64,000 nt of DNA from Pteria penguin (taxonomy: Eukaryota; Mollusca; Bivalvia; Pterioida; Pteriidae), in the NCBI GenBank assembly GCA_035048485.1, contig CM068593.1, positions 888,501 to 952,500 of the forward strand, read 5' to 3'. The translations under genes and the position numbers were made by a program. Shown here piece by piece: positions 45,789-56,799 of this stretch. Every line of letters begins with the position of its first letter. The first letter of the stretch is position 1. The notes beneath the pieces are model-generated. The model was not told the DNA's origin. It was given only the letters and a program-made list of their open reading frames with translations, and ran no database searches.

Positions 45789-48059
45789 GTAGATATAAAA
45801 AAAAATACACTTTAGCGTTATATTATTTTGGTGTTTGTGTTCAAACGTATTCGTAAATAAATCATTTCATTACTTTGAAAACGGCCCATTCGACTTCGTG
45901 TATACTGTATGTATTATATTTTACGATATAGACTAAGTCGAAGGGACCGTTTCAAAGTAATCACGTGATTTATTTACGAATACCAGTGTTTGTGCTTAGT
46001 TTGGCGACTTATTATTCAAGCGCGTGTACTTCATTTAGCTCTTCATGCCAGTCCTTTGTTAAGCCGTCGAGGAATTCGGTGTTTACTATAATTTCACCGA
46101 CTAATTATCCATGTGTTTTTGTTTATTTTTAATACATGTACTTGATATTTGGTGTTTCTAATTATACTAAGGTACGTTGATCATTTTGTATAAATGCTTT
46201 ATTCTTTTGGAGTCACTATTAGCGCTATATTATTTTGTAGCTTGTATTAGCGCTGTATAGTTTTGGACCTTGTATTAGCGCTGTTTAGTGCTGCTTTATT
46301 TTGGAGCTTTCAGTGGCGTTGTATTATTTTGAAGATTGTATTTAGCGCTGTATCAGTTATAAGCTTGTATTAGCACTGAATTATTTTGCAACTTGTATTA
46401 TTTGCACCAAATTATTTTGGAGATTGATTAAGCGTTGTATGATTTTGGAACTTGTGTTAGTGCTGTATTATTTTAGAGCTTATATTAGTGTTGTATTATT
46501 TTAATGCGTGTATTAGCCCTGTATTATTTTGCATCTTGTATTGGCACTGAATTATTTTGTAGCTTGTATATATAGCGCTGTATTATTTTTGAGATCGTAT
46601 TAGCGCTGTATTATTCTGTATTTTGTATTAGCGCTGTATTATTTTGGAGCTTGTATTGGCGCTGTATTATTCTGTATTTTGTATTAGCACTGTATTAGCA
46701 CCTATTGTATTAGCTTGTATCAGCGCTGTATTATTTTGGGGCTTGTATTAGCGCTGTAATATTATGTAGTTCGTATTAGCGCTGTATTATTTGTTATTTT
46801 GTATTAGCACGGAATTGTTTTGTATCTTGTATCAGTACTGTATTATTTTGGAGCTTGCATTAGCGCTGCATTATTTTCGAGCTTATGCCAAGAAATTTTG
46901 TAATAGACTATACATATTATATTATTTCTCTCGGTTTTGACAGTCTCCTCCGGAGACAGGACCTGATCTCTTCTTTAGTTACCATGGGTTTATCAATAGT
47001 TAGGGCTAGTGTTAGGGTTAGGCTTCTCTAGTTACCATGGGCTTATCAATGGCCAGGCTTAGGATTAGCTTTAGTCAGGGTTTATCAATGGTCAGGCTTA
47101 GGATTAGCTTTAGTCAGGGTTTATCAATGGTTAGGGTTAGGATTAGCTTTAGTCAGGGCTTATCAATGGTTAGGGTTAGGATTAGCTTTAGTCAGGGCTT
47201 ATCAATGGTTAGGGTTAGGATGAGCTTTAGTCAGGGTTTATCAATGGTTAGGGTTAGGATGAGCTTTAGTCAGGGCTGATCAATGGTTAGGGTTAGGATT
47301 AGCTTTAGTCAGGGCTTATCAATGGTCAGGCTTAGGATTAGCTTTAGTCAGGGCTTATCAATGGTTAGGGTTAGGATTAGCTTTAGTCAGGGTTTATCAA
47401 TGGTTAGGGTTAGGATTAGCTTTAGTCAGGGCTTATCAATGGTTAGGGTTAGGATTAGCTTTAGTCAGGGTTTATCAATGGTTAGGGTTAGGATTAGCTT
47501 TAGTCAGGGCTTATCAATGGTTAGGGTTAGGATTAGCTTTAGTCAAGGTTTATCAATGGTTAGGGTTAGGATTAGCTTTAATCAGGGTTTATCAATGGTT
47601 AGGGTTAGGATTAGCTTTAGTCAGGGCTTATCAATGGTTAGGGTTAGGATTAGCTTTAGTCAGGGCTGATCAATGGTTAGGGTTAGGATTAGCTTTAGTC
47701 AGGGCTTATCAATGGTTAGGGTTAGGATTAGCTTTAGTCAGGGCTTATCAATGGTTAAACTTATGATCCTGATACCGTCAGAGTATCAGTTAAACATCAT
47801 AATATACCAGAAAGAAATCAAACGTATACTGTTTGATTTTTCGTATCATATTTTTTCTCATTAATTATGTAATAGGATTCAAAATCTAAGGTTCATTTCA
47901 GTAAATACTGATGGCATTGATGGCTCCAGAGGTGTATCGAAGAGGAATGGGATTATTGATGAATGTTGCTACAGACAATGTGATCTCGGCACTCTTCAGA
48001 TGTATTGCAGTAGCAGTGCGAGTAGCAGTAATATCTTTGTAAGTGCATCTACTCAGTAA
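45632..48059 (+). CDS. Insulin-like peptide precursor, two exons
   Basis: Secreted hormone precursor; insulin-like peptides signal through a receptor tyrosine kinase to control growth and metabolism. Exons 45632-45788 and 47902-48059 join as G|TA (phase 1), the classic insulin-gene intron position in the connecting peptide; total 104 residues. Residues 1-23 are a signal peptide ending YVEA. The B chain (24-48) has VCG at 28 and LCG at 40, spacing CX11C. KR (49-50) and KR (66-67) flank a connecting peptide of only 15 residues. The A chain begins NGIIDECCYRQCDLGTLQMYC: CC-X3-C-X8-C fits the insulin family signature exactly. A 16-residue Ser-rich tail follows. Only the six canonical cysteines are present, unlike many molluscan insulins with eight. 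A second ATG at 45644 is a possible start. The intron (2.1 kb) is mostly minisatellite. Confidence 0.94.
45847..45983. mobile_element. Foldback element in the insulin-like gene intron
   Basis: GTATTCGTAAATAAATCA ... TTACTTTGAAAACGG ... TTCGACTTCGTGTATAC is mirrored, inverted, by the right half ending TGATTTATTTACGAATAC. Arms about 58 bases, loop about 20, starting 58 bases past the exon 1 donor. Confidence 0.85.
46190..46890. repeat. About 28-bp minisatellite
   Basis: Units like TTAGCGCTGTATTATTTTGG then AGCTTGTA, with many single-base variants; about 24 copies in the insulin-like gene intron. Confidence 0.9.
46985..47758. repeat. 39-bp minisatellite with telomere-type TTAGGG cores
   Basis: About 19 units of TTATCAATGGTTAGGGTTAG then GATTAGCTTTAGTCAGGGC. 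Each holds TTAGGGTTAGGATTAG, two perfect metazoan telomere hexamers and a variant. The 39-base period is a multiple of three, so a plus-strand frame reads MVRVRISFSQGLS repeatedly; not a gene. Confidence 0.95.
47902..48059 (+). CDS. Insulin-like peptide exon 2: connecting peptide end and A chain
   Basis: TTCATTTCAG acceptor; encodes NTDGIDGSRGVSKR then the A chain with GIIDECCYRQC and LQMYC, a Ser-rich tail and TAA at 48057-48059. Confidence 0.94.
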
Positions 48060-48206
48060 CAACACGAGCCATTTTCAATCATCCAAAATTTGAATTACAA
48101 GAGAAGAATGGAAAAGTATAATAGTTTAAATACGATTTTATTTTCGAAAAGCTTGATAATAATATCCGAAATAACATTCGGAACTACTTCGCCCTTTTCC
48201 TCCGGA

Positions 48207-48245
<39 letters not shown>

Positions 48246-50807
48246 GCTCGGGTGCCACTAGGCAGCCATATTGGAAATAGTTCGTCGTTGTAAAAAAATT
48301 TGTAGTATACAACAACACAGAGAGGTAACTGTCATCCTTAAAGGACCATAAACGTTCAACAATCAAGAGCTTTTGGATATTATAGTTAATTACTTAAATT
48401 TTCACATCAAATATACACCGCGTAGCATTTACATTGATTTCATGTGAATTACTACGCGGAGTGACATACGGATCTTTTTTTCGGAAGTACAGGTAAAAGG
48501 CGAGGAGTTCCGAATGCCGAAATATAAGTCATCCACAATAATCTAATGCTTAATGAAAATATAATTAAACCCAGAAATCAAAATGTAAGACAATCACTTG
48601 TTCATGGTCGACTTGAATTTCAGAGAAGTGACATTAATGATGGCGTAGATACCACCCTGACTCCTGCCACAAGCACTGTGGTTTCTGACGGAAATGTTAC
48701 ACCCACTGTTGATACCACTAGCCGACCTCCTTACAAAGAAGGAAGATCCTCGAGGTGGGGACTTGTGGAAGTCAGATACATCTTCGTAAGGAGACTTGGA
48801 ACTTTTATGTCTAGAAGAAATTTGAAGCACTTGCTGTGAGCCATTATTCTAGTGAAATCAAATTCCTCAAAAATTTCCTGATCTGACAGTAAAGCAATGA
48901 CGTGATTTTTATTTTCTTTCTCTATTCAATTTATGCCACACGCGAAAAATTTGCTCGAGAACGTGAACAACTATCTCACTTTTGCTACTCTTTTATTATT
49001 TTCTATTAATATCAAAATCATTTTATACATGTATTTCATAACGTAAACGCTTGGTTCTCTGACCATGGGCGTTTAACACTTTAGAGCTGAAAGATGAAAC
49101 GCATGAAGCATGTTTCTTGTTCTGTTACATAATTACTTCAATCCCTTAATGTAAACATTTTTCATTTCTAAAAAATGTGTACTTGAAACAGTCGCTCATA
49201 TTTCTCTGCAGAAAAAATACATATATTACAAGCGATGGCATGTTTTTCTTTCTTATTTTAGCTGTGAGTTTCATTGGTACCAAACGAATAAGTGACATTA
49301 AGGTACGAAAAGAAAGTGTTTAGCGCAAAGACGTATTTCTCTTGCTACTAAGCCACCATGGGAGCAGGTGTCCGGGAAGAAAATCATTTCATGGCTAGCC
49401 GCACATACCATGCATGTTCAAAGCAAATTAGACGACATGAAAATATTTAAAAAATGTGAGCCCGAAATAAATATGCATTATGTGTACATACATTGAGATG
49501 CAGTATCATAAATGCTACGATATTGTGATGGTTAAAACCGTATCAGTGGACCAAATACCATGAAAACCAAAGGGTATACAATATTCAAATTCTAAAGAAT
49601 ACCACTGAATGTCCGTTATTTAAAGTGCCGTAAAAGACTGCAAATTCGTGCTCTTGGTTTCGGTAAAAATAATTGCAAATCCCAAATGTTGCTAAAAAAT
49701 CAGCAAATATAGGACCTTGCCTAGCCCCTTCCCCTCCCCGTTGCAAAGCTACGTTTTGTTTTGGTCTGTTCCCCCTAGTTTAGGAGAATAAGTGCAGAAA
49801 ATTGCTTTAACCACATCCATGAGACCAAACCTGGAGGTCAGACACCTATTTGAGATTTGTTTATCACACTCAGCAGCCTCACCCCAGAGCCATATACCCA
49901 CCTTGGAACGTAGGGGCACAGCTTCACGTCGTGTACAACCATAAGCTACATCCGATTCTTTCTAGACCTACAGGTTTAGAGCGAAAAGTGCAGATAAGAG
50001 AATGCTGACAGAAGGACAAAATTCAGTGTGATACTGTAATAATACGAACCATTTCATGCGAGAGTTTAAGAAGCAAACATAATGAAAACCAAAGAGGGTC
50101 TACTTGAGAAGCATATGAGGGTCCCCCAAGGAAGTGAGAATCTTCTGCCCGCTAGCAACACCTGCCTCTTAGGCATCTTTTCAGTTTTCTGCGTCTTGCT
50201 CTGCAGCACAAATAGCAGAGTTAGACGCAAACCATGGCGTCATGAATATAAACCATCTTTCATTAATGCTTTCGCGCTCCGCCATGCAAAGAGAACACCA
50301 CATTTGCTGATCGCTGGAAAGAGTAAATAGGTAAAGTGTTAATACACCTAGCCATATAATTCCCAATCTGATTTTGCAATTTTTCAAAATCAGTTTATGC
50401 GCCATAGTTTTCACGTTTGGCATTTGAAATTGTCGATGGATATCATCAATTTTTATTTCCTAAAACCACTAATTGTCTAGAACATCCATATTATCTTATT
50501 CCGTGCTTATGTTTTATACTAAAATAACTGCAATGAATAGTTTGTAAATATTCTAAAACTAAGGTGTATCTACCTCATTTATATCTATCCTTGGAACCAC
50601 CCGTATCACAGATAATTGTTTTATGTTGCACCACCTCAGGATTCTAAGTTATGAACAAGGTGGTGGCATTCGGATTATTTCCAGTGGTGAATGCCACAAC
50701 CCTACAGTAATAAGATTCTGAACATTCCCACTGATTAATTACTACGCAGACTCCACTATAATTATAATCTATTGCTTCAAGGCACCACAATAGGGCAGCT
50801 TAGCAAG
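48060..50807. other. Intergenic, no gene supported
   Basis: Contains an (ATAA)n microsatellite at 48206-48245 (which also supplies AATAAA for the insulin-like transcript). Open frames at 48546-48839 and 50082-50330 lack recognisable domains and splice support. Confidence 0.5.
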
Positions 50808-50974
50808 GTTGGCTGATTGATATTTTACGTCGCTTTCAACAATTTTTCAGTTATATCACGACATGGAAGCAGGAAGTAACCAACCTATATTAAACATAGT
50901 GGCGCAATCCGGGAATCGAACCCGGATCGTTGGCCTTACAAGCCAAGCGCTTAACCACTACACCAAATCTGCCC
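50808..50974 (-). mobile_element. tRNA-derived SINE (minus strand)
   Basis: Head on the minus strand: GGTGTAGTGGTTAAGCGCTT (box A) and CCGGGTTCGATTCCCGG (T arm and box B). Body GCGCCACTATGTTTAATATA, TCGTGATATAACTGAAAAAT, and tail AATCAGCCAACC. The acceptor stem does not pair, so it is not a working tRNA. A truncated relative is at 56229-56362. Confidence 0.8.
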
Positions 50975-51137
50975 CATTGTTTAAATAGGTAATCATCTGA
51001 AATGGAAATGAATTTGTATAAAAGTGGTGCAATGAACATTAGTACATGGTTCACACCTTTGGACAATAGATAGTTGCCTTCAATATTTCACTTGGTGCGC
51101 ACCAAGTCAAGAACTCTACGCCTCACTGCATTTGAAT

Positions 51138-51204
51138 GGAAGAGAACGACGAGTCCACTCGAACCAAATCTAGAGAACGACGAGTCCACTCGAACCAAAT
51201 CTAG
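51138..51204. repeat. About 32-bp tandem duplication
   Basis: GAGAACGACGAGTCCACTCG then AACCAAATCTA is present twice without differences. Confidence 0.9.
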
Positions 51205-51582
51205 TTATTGCCAGAAATTGCTTTGGCTCGAATTGACTATAGATCGAATTGAATAAAAAAACATCAGACTGTCAATAGATTTTAATTCATTTTCGATAGT
51301 GATGAAAAAATATATGAACCACATCACGTCTATAATAAATTTACGAAGATAATTTTATTTCTTTCACATCTTTAATTAAAATGATGGAGTTAATACATTC
51401 CGGAATTTCATTGTGTGTATATGTATTAGTATCGACCGAGACTGTAAATTTTTAAATGAAAGAGATCATTGGTTCGAATGCCTTTCTTGACATTATCTCA
51501 CCAGGTTTCGAAAGGATACAATTTTAAAGTATTTATCTATTTCATGAAAAACGATTAAAAGATAAGTGATAAATTTATTTAC

Positions 51583-51703
51583 CGTCTTGACGACGCAATA
51601 ATTTAGCTCTGGTTCCGATGTATTGTTGATAGACATAAGTACCAAAGAGTACTCCTCCAACAATGTATTCGATTTTTGAAATCCGAATTTGTGCCCAGGC
51701 TCT
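51583..51703 (-). CDS. Candidate isolated exon encoding a membrane segment
   Basis: Between a GAATGTGTAG acceptor and a GTAAAT donor the frame RAWAQIRISKIEY then IVGGVLFGTYVYQQYIGTRA is open: a hydrophobic stretch flanked by basic residues, as in small single-span proteins. I find no partner exon or family match. It may be chance. Confidence 0.25.
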
Positions 51704-52302
51704 CTACACATTCATAGCAAAAACATTGTTCTGTCTTGCCTTTTTTGGTATTCTTTCGAACCGTGGTTTTTTTTTCTAGCTCGGAGTCGGTAATGGATGG
51801 ATCAAAACACGTGTTATCAACTGAATTTTCTCGATGAAATAATAAACTATGGGAGGATATATCCATAATGTCATCATTTTGAAAGACCTATAATCTCAAA
51901 TCCGTAGTATACTGCTGGACACAACTCGAATATTGAAATATCATGGAAGAATGAATTTATATATGATATGAATTCAAGAATTATTCAATGATTACTTGAT
52001 AACTAAATTATTGCCATGGGCTCATATAGGTTATTGTTGGGGAAAACCTCAAAACCAATGAGAATAATGTGTCCATTAACTACATACTGTAACCATGTAC
52101 TAAGTCGGTTGTACACTCTTTTCTCGCCCCCTCGAATTGCTCCCTCACTTCGCTCGGGACCATATCTCGTGGTGCTTGAAAATCGTGTACCAACCTTTAC
52201 TTAGTTCAAGCTTCTCTTCCAATTTGCATGGTCAATTGACCATGGTGTGATATAGTCAGTCATGTAGCAGTCAAGTTTTTATACACCACCATGTAGAGTC
52301 CT

Positions 52303-52525
52303 GGGTCCGGCGCCATAAACTGAGAATATACTTAAGACAAAATTTCAAATTCTTCTGTTCAACAATGAATGAATAAGTGGTATTTGGATTTCATTGAGTT
52401 TTATTCTATCAATGAATGGAATTAAACCATTCTGCATGACAATTTATTTGAACGTTTGATAAGGGAATAAATTAAAATGAAAAAAATTGACTTAAGAATA
52501 TTCTCAGTTTATGGCGCTGGACCCT
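52303..52525. mobile_element. MITE family B copy 3
   Basis: Left GGGTCCGGCGCCATAAACTG then AGAATATACTTAAGACAAAA; right TTGACTTAAGAATATTCTCA then GTTTATGGCGCTGGACCC. The best-kept member of the family. Confidence 0.88.
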
Positions 52526-52939
52526 GTTCAAGAGCAGACAACTTACTTGAATGAATCCTCTGATAAGTTTTTTCAACAAGCGTAGCTTTTTAAAAAGCTT
52601 AGGCTGCAATCGGAATAGCTTTAAATCTTAAAGTTGTTGGTCAAAAAGCCAAATTGATTTATGTAAATAGGAATTACATGTACTTGTTTTTAAAACCATC
52701 TTTTTATGCGCAGTTGTGAATTTTCCCGCTAAAATTTCTAAAGCCACGCCTCATTTTTTCCTTATTAGGACAGTAGCCGCGCCTTTTTTCCTTTTTAGGA
52801 AAGTCTCTCGGATGTTCTCGTCAATATTCGGAAATAATTTGGTTTTTGTAGTGAGCAAATCTTTTTTTTTTAATTGTGAACATTTCATAAGATTTATTTC
52901 AGAATGATGTGCTAATACTGTTTCTTAGTAGATTTACTA

Positions 52940-53220
52940 GATTATTACCCAACATGCCACGCTAATGGAGTTTGCACCTGCGCTTTCAAAGCGAATTTAC
53001 TATCGTAATATACAATCGGCCGAGGCCGATTGCAATAAGGTGATATATCTGCCCTTGAAAAGAACTCTCCTACTCTCTGCATATCACGGTGAGGTATATA
53101 AAGGTGACGGCAACTGGGCTGACAACGTCTCCCCATTGTCAACTGACCGAATAAACTTAATAAACGGTCGTTGCACGAATCTTATACCGCTCCTTTTCAA
53201 TTTCTGCTGACTACCTTAAT
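52940..53220 (+). mobile_element. Possible solo LTR
   Basis: TATATAAA at 53095-53102 followed about 50 bases later by AATAAA twice (GAATAAACTTAATAAAC), a spacing like LTR promoters and poly(A) sites. TG...CA ends and target duplication could not be fixed. Confidence 0.25.
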
Positions 53221-53429
53221 AAAAAGGGCAGATAACTCACTTTATTGAAATGGTCCATACTAAAAACGTATAAATATTTGAAGATATAAACTAAACTCAA
53301 CGACCAAAACGTAAAAACCGAAGAAGGAATCTAAGGACAGGGGTATGTATGAGGTAGATACTGCTTAGGTGTAGGATAATCAGCAAACTTCTGAAGTTAA
53401 TTCTACTGAATAAAAATAATATAAAAAAC

Positions 53430-53740
53430 TTGTGAAGTACATATACATGTAACTGAAGAAGTTTTGAAGCATACATGTAAAAGTTAATGCATACATTACG
53501 GAAATAAATTTGAAGTATATATTACCAAAGTAAATTTGAAGTTTATATTACCAAAAGTAAATTTGAAGTATACATAATTGAAGTATGTTAACTAAGTACA
53601 TTTGAAGTATAGATTACTGAAATAAATCTAAGGTATATATTACCAAAGTAAATTTTCAGTATATTTAGTTAAGTAGATTTGTAAGTATGTATTAATGAAG
53701 TAAATTTGCAGTATACATGTATCTGAAGTATATATCATTG
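53430..53740. repeat. About 30-bp degenerate minisatellite
   Basis: Units like GAAGTATATATTACCAAAGT then AAATTT. Confidence 0.7.
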
Positions 53741-53822
53741 TCCTACTGAAGCAAAGGCTTACATGTAGGGTAAATCTGTAATACATTTCAGTACACAACA
53801 AAGTCGCCATGGAAGGTCACTG

Positions 53823-54180
<358 letters not shown>

Positions 54181-54317
54181 GTATTTGACACAGAGTAATC
54201 AAAGGCAAAGTGATTAAAGTTTGAAATGATAATCTCTCTGACTTTTGTCGATATTAGGATCTCGCTTCCCCTTAAACTACAGCAAATGCAGTGGCGGATC
54301 CAGGATTAAAAAATAAT

Positions 54318-54392
54318 AGATAAATAAAAATAAGAAAAAAAAAAAAAAAAAAAGACGTGTGTGTGTGTGTGTGTGTGGGGGGGGGGGGGGGG
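54318..54392. repeat. Poly-A, (GT)n and poly-G tract
   Basis: A run, then GT repeats, then G run in sequence. Confidence 0.9.
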
Positions 54393-54429
54393 AGTTTAGT
54401 GTTAGCCAAATTACTCAGCCATTCTGGAG

Positions 54430-54505
54430 TTTTACTTTTTGTGTGCATGTCCTTGGTGATTTAGTGTCATACAGCTTTGTCAAATGTCTTCTGTTTTCTC
54501 TTTTG
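54430..54505 (+). repeat. Dispersed repeat, copy 3
   Basis: GTGTGCATGTCCTTGGTGAT then CATACAGCTTTGTCAAATGT then CTTCTGTTTTCTC; same family as 22690-22757. Confidence 0.75.
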
Positions 54506-54687
54506 TAAATATGTGGTAAAAAAGGGGAACGCCCCTTCTAAATCCATCACAGAAATATAATGGTGTACACACATAATGAAAGTGTAAAGGAATATGTAAT
54601 TTGTAAAATTTTTCGATACTGTATCATGTAAGTAGTATTGGTATTTTACATGCTGCCAGCAATCCGAGACATCTCATTCTCAGTTAA

Positions 54688-54853
54688 GTCTTTTCATTAT
54701 ACAGAGTTATTTCCCATTTGAACGGGTATTTTACGTCAAACCATTGTGACGTCAACCAGTGCTATGGCAGCCGGCGTAAAATTACGGGAAAATCAAATGA
54801 TATAGAAATTGTATGACGCTCATATGGGAAATAACTCTGTATAACGAAAAGAC
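54688..54853. mobile_element. MITE family A copy 4 (short form)
   Basis: Left GTCTTTTCATTATACAGAGT then TATTTCCCATTTG; right CATATGGGAAATAACTCTGT then ATAACGAAAAGAC: nearly perfect terminal inverted repeats of about 33 bases. Confidence 0.88.
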
Positions 54854-55289
54854 CCAATTCCATCATATGAAGATACCTTTCCTTAAGGAATTCATGAGGA
54901 AAAATGTCTAATGTCATGGAAATGATATATATGATTATGAATGAAGAATCGTGATTCGTGAATGAAAACGTCGTCCATCGCATGTCATTGGTGAATTATT
55001 TTCGATGAAGTCCAAGCTGACGTAAATCGTTATGAAACAAAATAAGAACTCGTTAATGGAGTGTATCTCAAAGGAGAGGAATATAAAAAAAAATTGAATA
55101 TTTCACTGAGAAAAATATACTACATTGATACAACTTGTACAGGTATTTAGATATTTAGAACTGAATTGTGTTTTAAAGTGCATCACTAAAGTCCGCAGCT
55201 GTATTAGCAGAAAACCCGTCAAAACATAACTTGAAGTCATGATGACGTCACTATGTTCCAAAGCATTATATAAAGCGGGATTAACTGCA

Positions 55290-55462
55290 ATAATACACCG
55301 TTCCACTTTTCAGCATAGAAAGCGATGTTTAGCGGATTTTTGATTGTTATACTTATGACGTCATAATCAAATGTCGGACTTGTCCAACCTTGCATGACGT
55401 CATCATAGTCAGATTTTGCACTAAAGTGCTTGACTTTTGACGAAAGTGGAACGGTGTATTAA
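55290..55462. mobile_element. MITE with TTAATACACCGTTCC ends
   Basis: Left AATACACCGTTCCACTTTTC and right GAAAGTGGAACGGTGTATTA are inverted; the interior has TGACGTCATAAT and ATGACGTCATCA palindromes. A diverged copy is at 3836-3996. Confidence 0.88.
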
Positions 55463-55628
55463 CATGCCAAGAAAAGTGCTGTACTGCAACCTTTTCGTCA
55501 ACTCCATTTGTTGTGTAATTTGATATAAAGACTGTTCTATATTTACATGTATTTGAAAATGCGTCTTGCTGGGCTGAACTTTTAGATTTTAAAATATTAA
55601 CAGAAATTCAATTTAATTTAAAAATACC

Positions 55629-55900
55629 TTGTAAAATAACACCATTCAGCAATAGACCTTTTTCCAATAGACGATCTTCATATTCTACATGATATAAGCG
55701 GCCCAAGATCCGACATGCAACTCTTTGCCGGGATTTTTATTTTGACGTTATTGCTTAACTTGTGATGTCACTATCTAGTTCTTTACATCAAAATGAAAAC
55801 CCGGCAAAAAGTAACATGTCGGGTCTTGGGACGCTTATATCATGTAAAATATGAAGATCGTTTATTTTAAATGATGTAAGAGGTCTTTATATTTTACAAG
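55629..55900. mobile_element. MITE with long (75-100 bp) inverted repeats
   Basis: Left CGATCTTCATATTCTACATG then ATATAAGCGGCCCAAGATCC and CTTTGCCGGGATTTTTATTT; right arm is the inverted counterpart ending CATGTAAAATATGAAGATCG and CTTTATATTTTACAAG. Confidence 0.88.
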
Positions 55901-56228
55901 TGTACCAAATTTGATCTATCCTTGTCGGGTGGTTAAGGAGAATCCACAAAGTTTTAGGACGGACGACGGAGGCCAGGCAATGATACCATCTCACTTGAGC
56001 CTTAAGGGAGTGAGATAAGGAGTGAGATATGTGCCTAGAGGGAGTAAGCATCTTCTACTTGCTATCAATACCTTTCGCCCAAACTTTCTAATAGAAACTG
56101 CCAAGTCAGGTATATACCAAGTATATTTGTCAAACTCGGTGTTCAAAATGATCGGAATAAGTCTCATGCCAGATTGCCATTCAACATCTCTGGATAAGGA
56201 GATGTCATATTGTATAATAAAATTTTTT

Positions 56229-56362
56229 GGTTGGTTGGTTGATTGGTATTTTATGTCGCTTTCAACAATATTTCGGTTATATCGCGACATAGAATAAGGA
56301 GGTAACCAACCTCTTAAACATAGTGGCGCAATCCGGGAATAGAACCCGGATCGTCGGCGCCG
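56229..56362 (-). mobile_element. Truncated tRNA-derived SINE
   Basis: Shares body and T-arm (CCGGGTTCTATTCCCGGATT) with 50808-50974 but stops before the tRNA box A, so only the 3' part was inserted or kept. The tail is GATT/GGTT repeats. Confidence 0.75.
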
Positions 56363-56563
56363 CAATGTATAATAAAATCCTCGTATCATAAATTCTCCTC
56401 AGTGACATAGTTACTCTACCCTTTACACATCCCTAGCTGAGGGATTCATCTGGAAATTGCTTTGTCTTCTCCATAAAGGCATTGTGAAAAATCGCCGTCG
56501 TATAGGGTAAAGTGGCAAGATGCCGAGCCGTAGTCAGTAAAGAGAATATGAAAGTAACTGCTG

Positions 56564-56784
56564 TCACGTGACCATGGCACTAACAACAATGTACCAAAGC
56601 AGACATTCACGATCCCCTGAATAAGGAACATCCCGTCTACTAGAGATATTGAAAGGCTTGGGTACAGGTGCCATAGAGGAGTAAGCATTCCCTATTGACC
56701 ATGGACACCCGCTGTGGGCCATAGGATTATTTGAGCTAGTATAACTCGTAGTCATATGAGGTGGTAACGGTACCGCAGTCACAA
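56564..56784 (-). CDS. Candidate terminal exon of an unknown gene
   Basis: A good acceptor (CTTTTTACCAG) opens a 73-codon frame ending TGA: VTAVPLPPHMTTSYTSSNNP then MAHSGCPWSIGNAY and SSMAPVPKPFNISS. Composition (Pro, Ser, Met, aromatic) looks like a real C-terminal tail, but no family is recognised and no upstream exon was found. Confidence 0.28.
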
Positions 56785-56799
56785 CTGGTAAAAAGTCAT

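Noticed and set aside
47037..47864. Plus-strand frames repeating MVRVRISFSQGLS
   Set aside because: Artefact of a 39-bp minisatellite inside the insulin-like gene intron.
48546..48839. 97-codon plus-strand frame after the insulin-like gene (and its minus-strand shadow)
   Set aside because: No recognised domain, no signal peptide, no splice partners; could not be supported over chance.
50082..50330. 82-codon plus-strand frame with an internal hydrophobic stretch and dibasic sites, considered as a neuropeptide precursor
   Set aside because: The hydrophobic part is not at the N-terminus and no repeated or known peptide is present.
50900..50974. Functional tRNA gene with a TGT-like anticodon on the minus strand
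   Set aside because: The acceptor stem halves do not pair and the sequence continues into a SINE body shared with 56229-56362.
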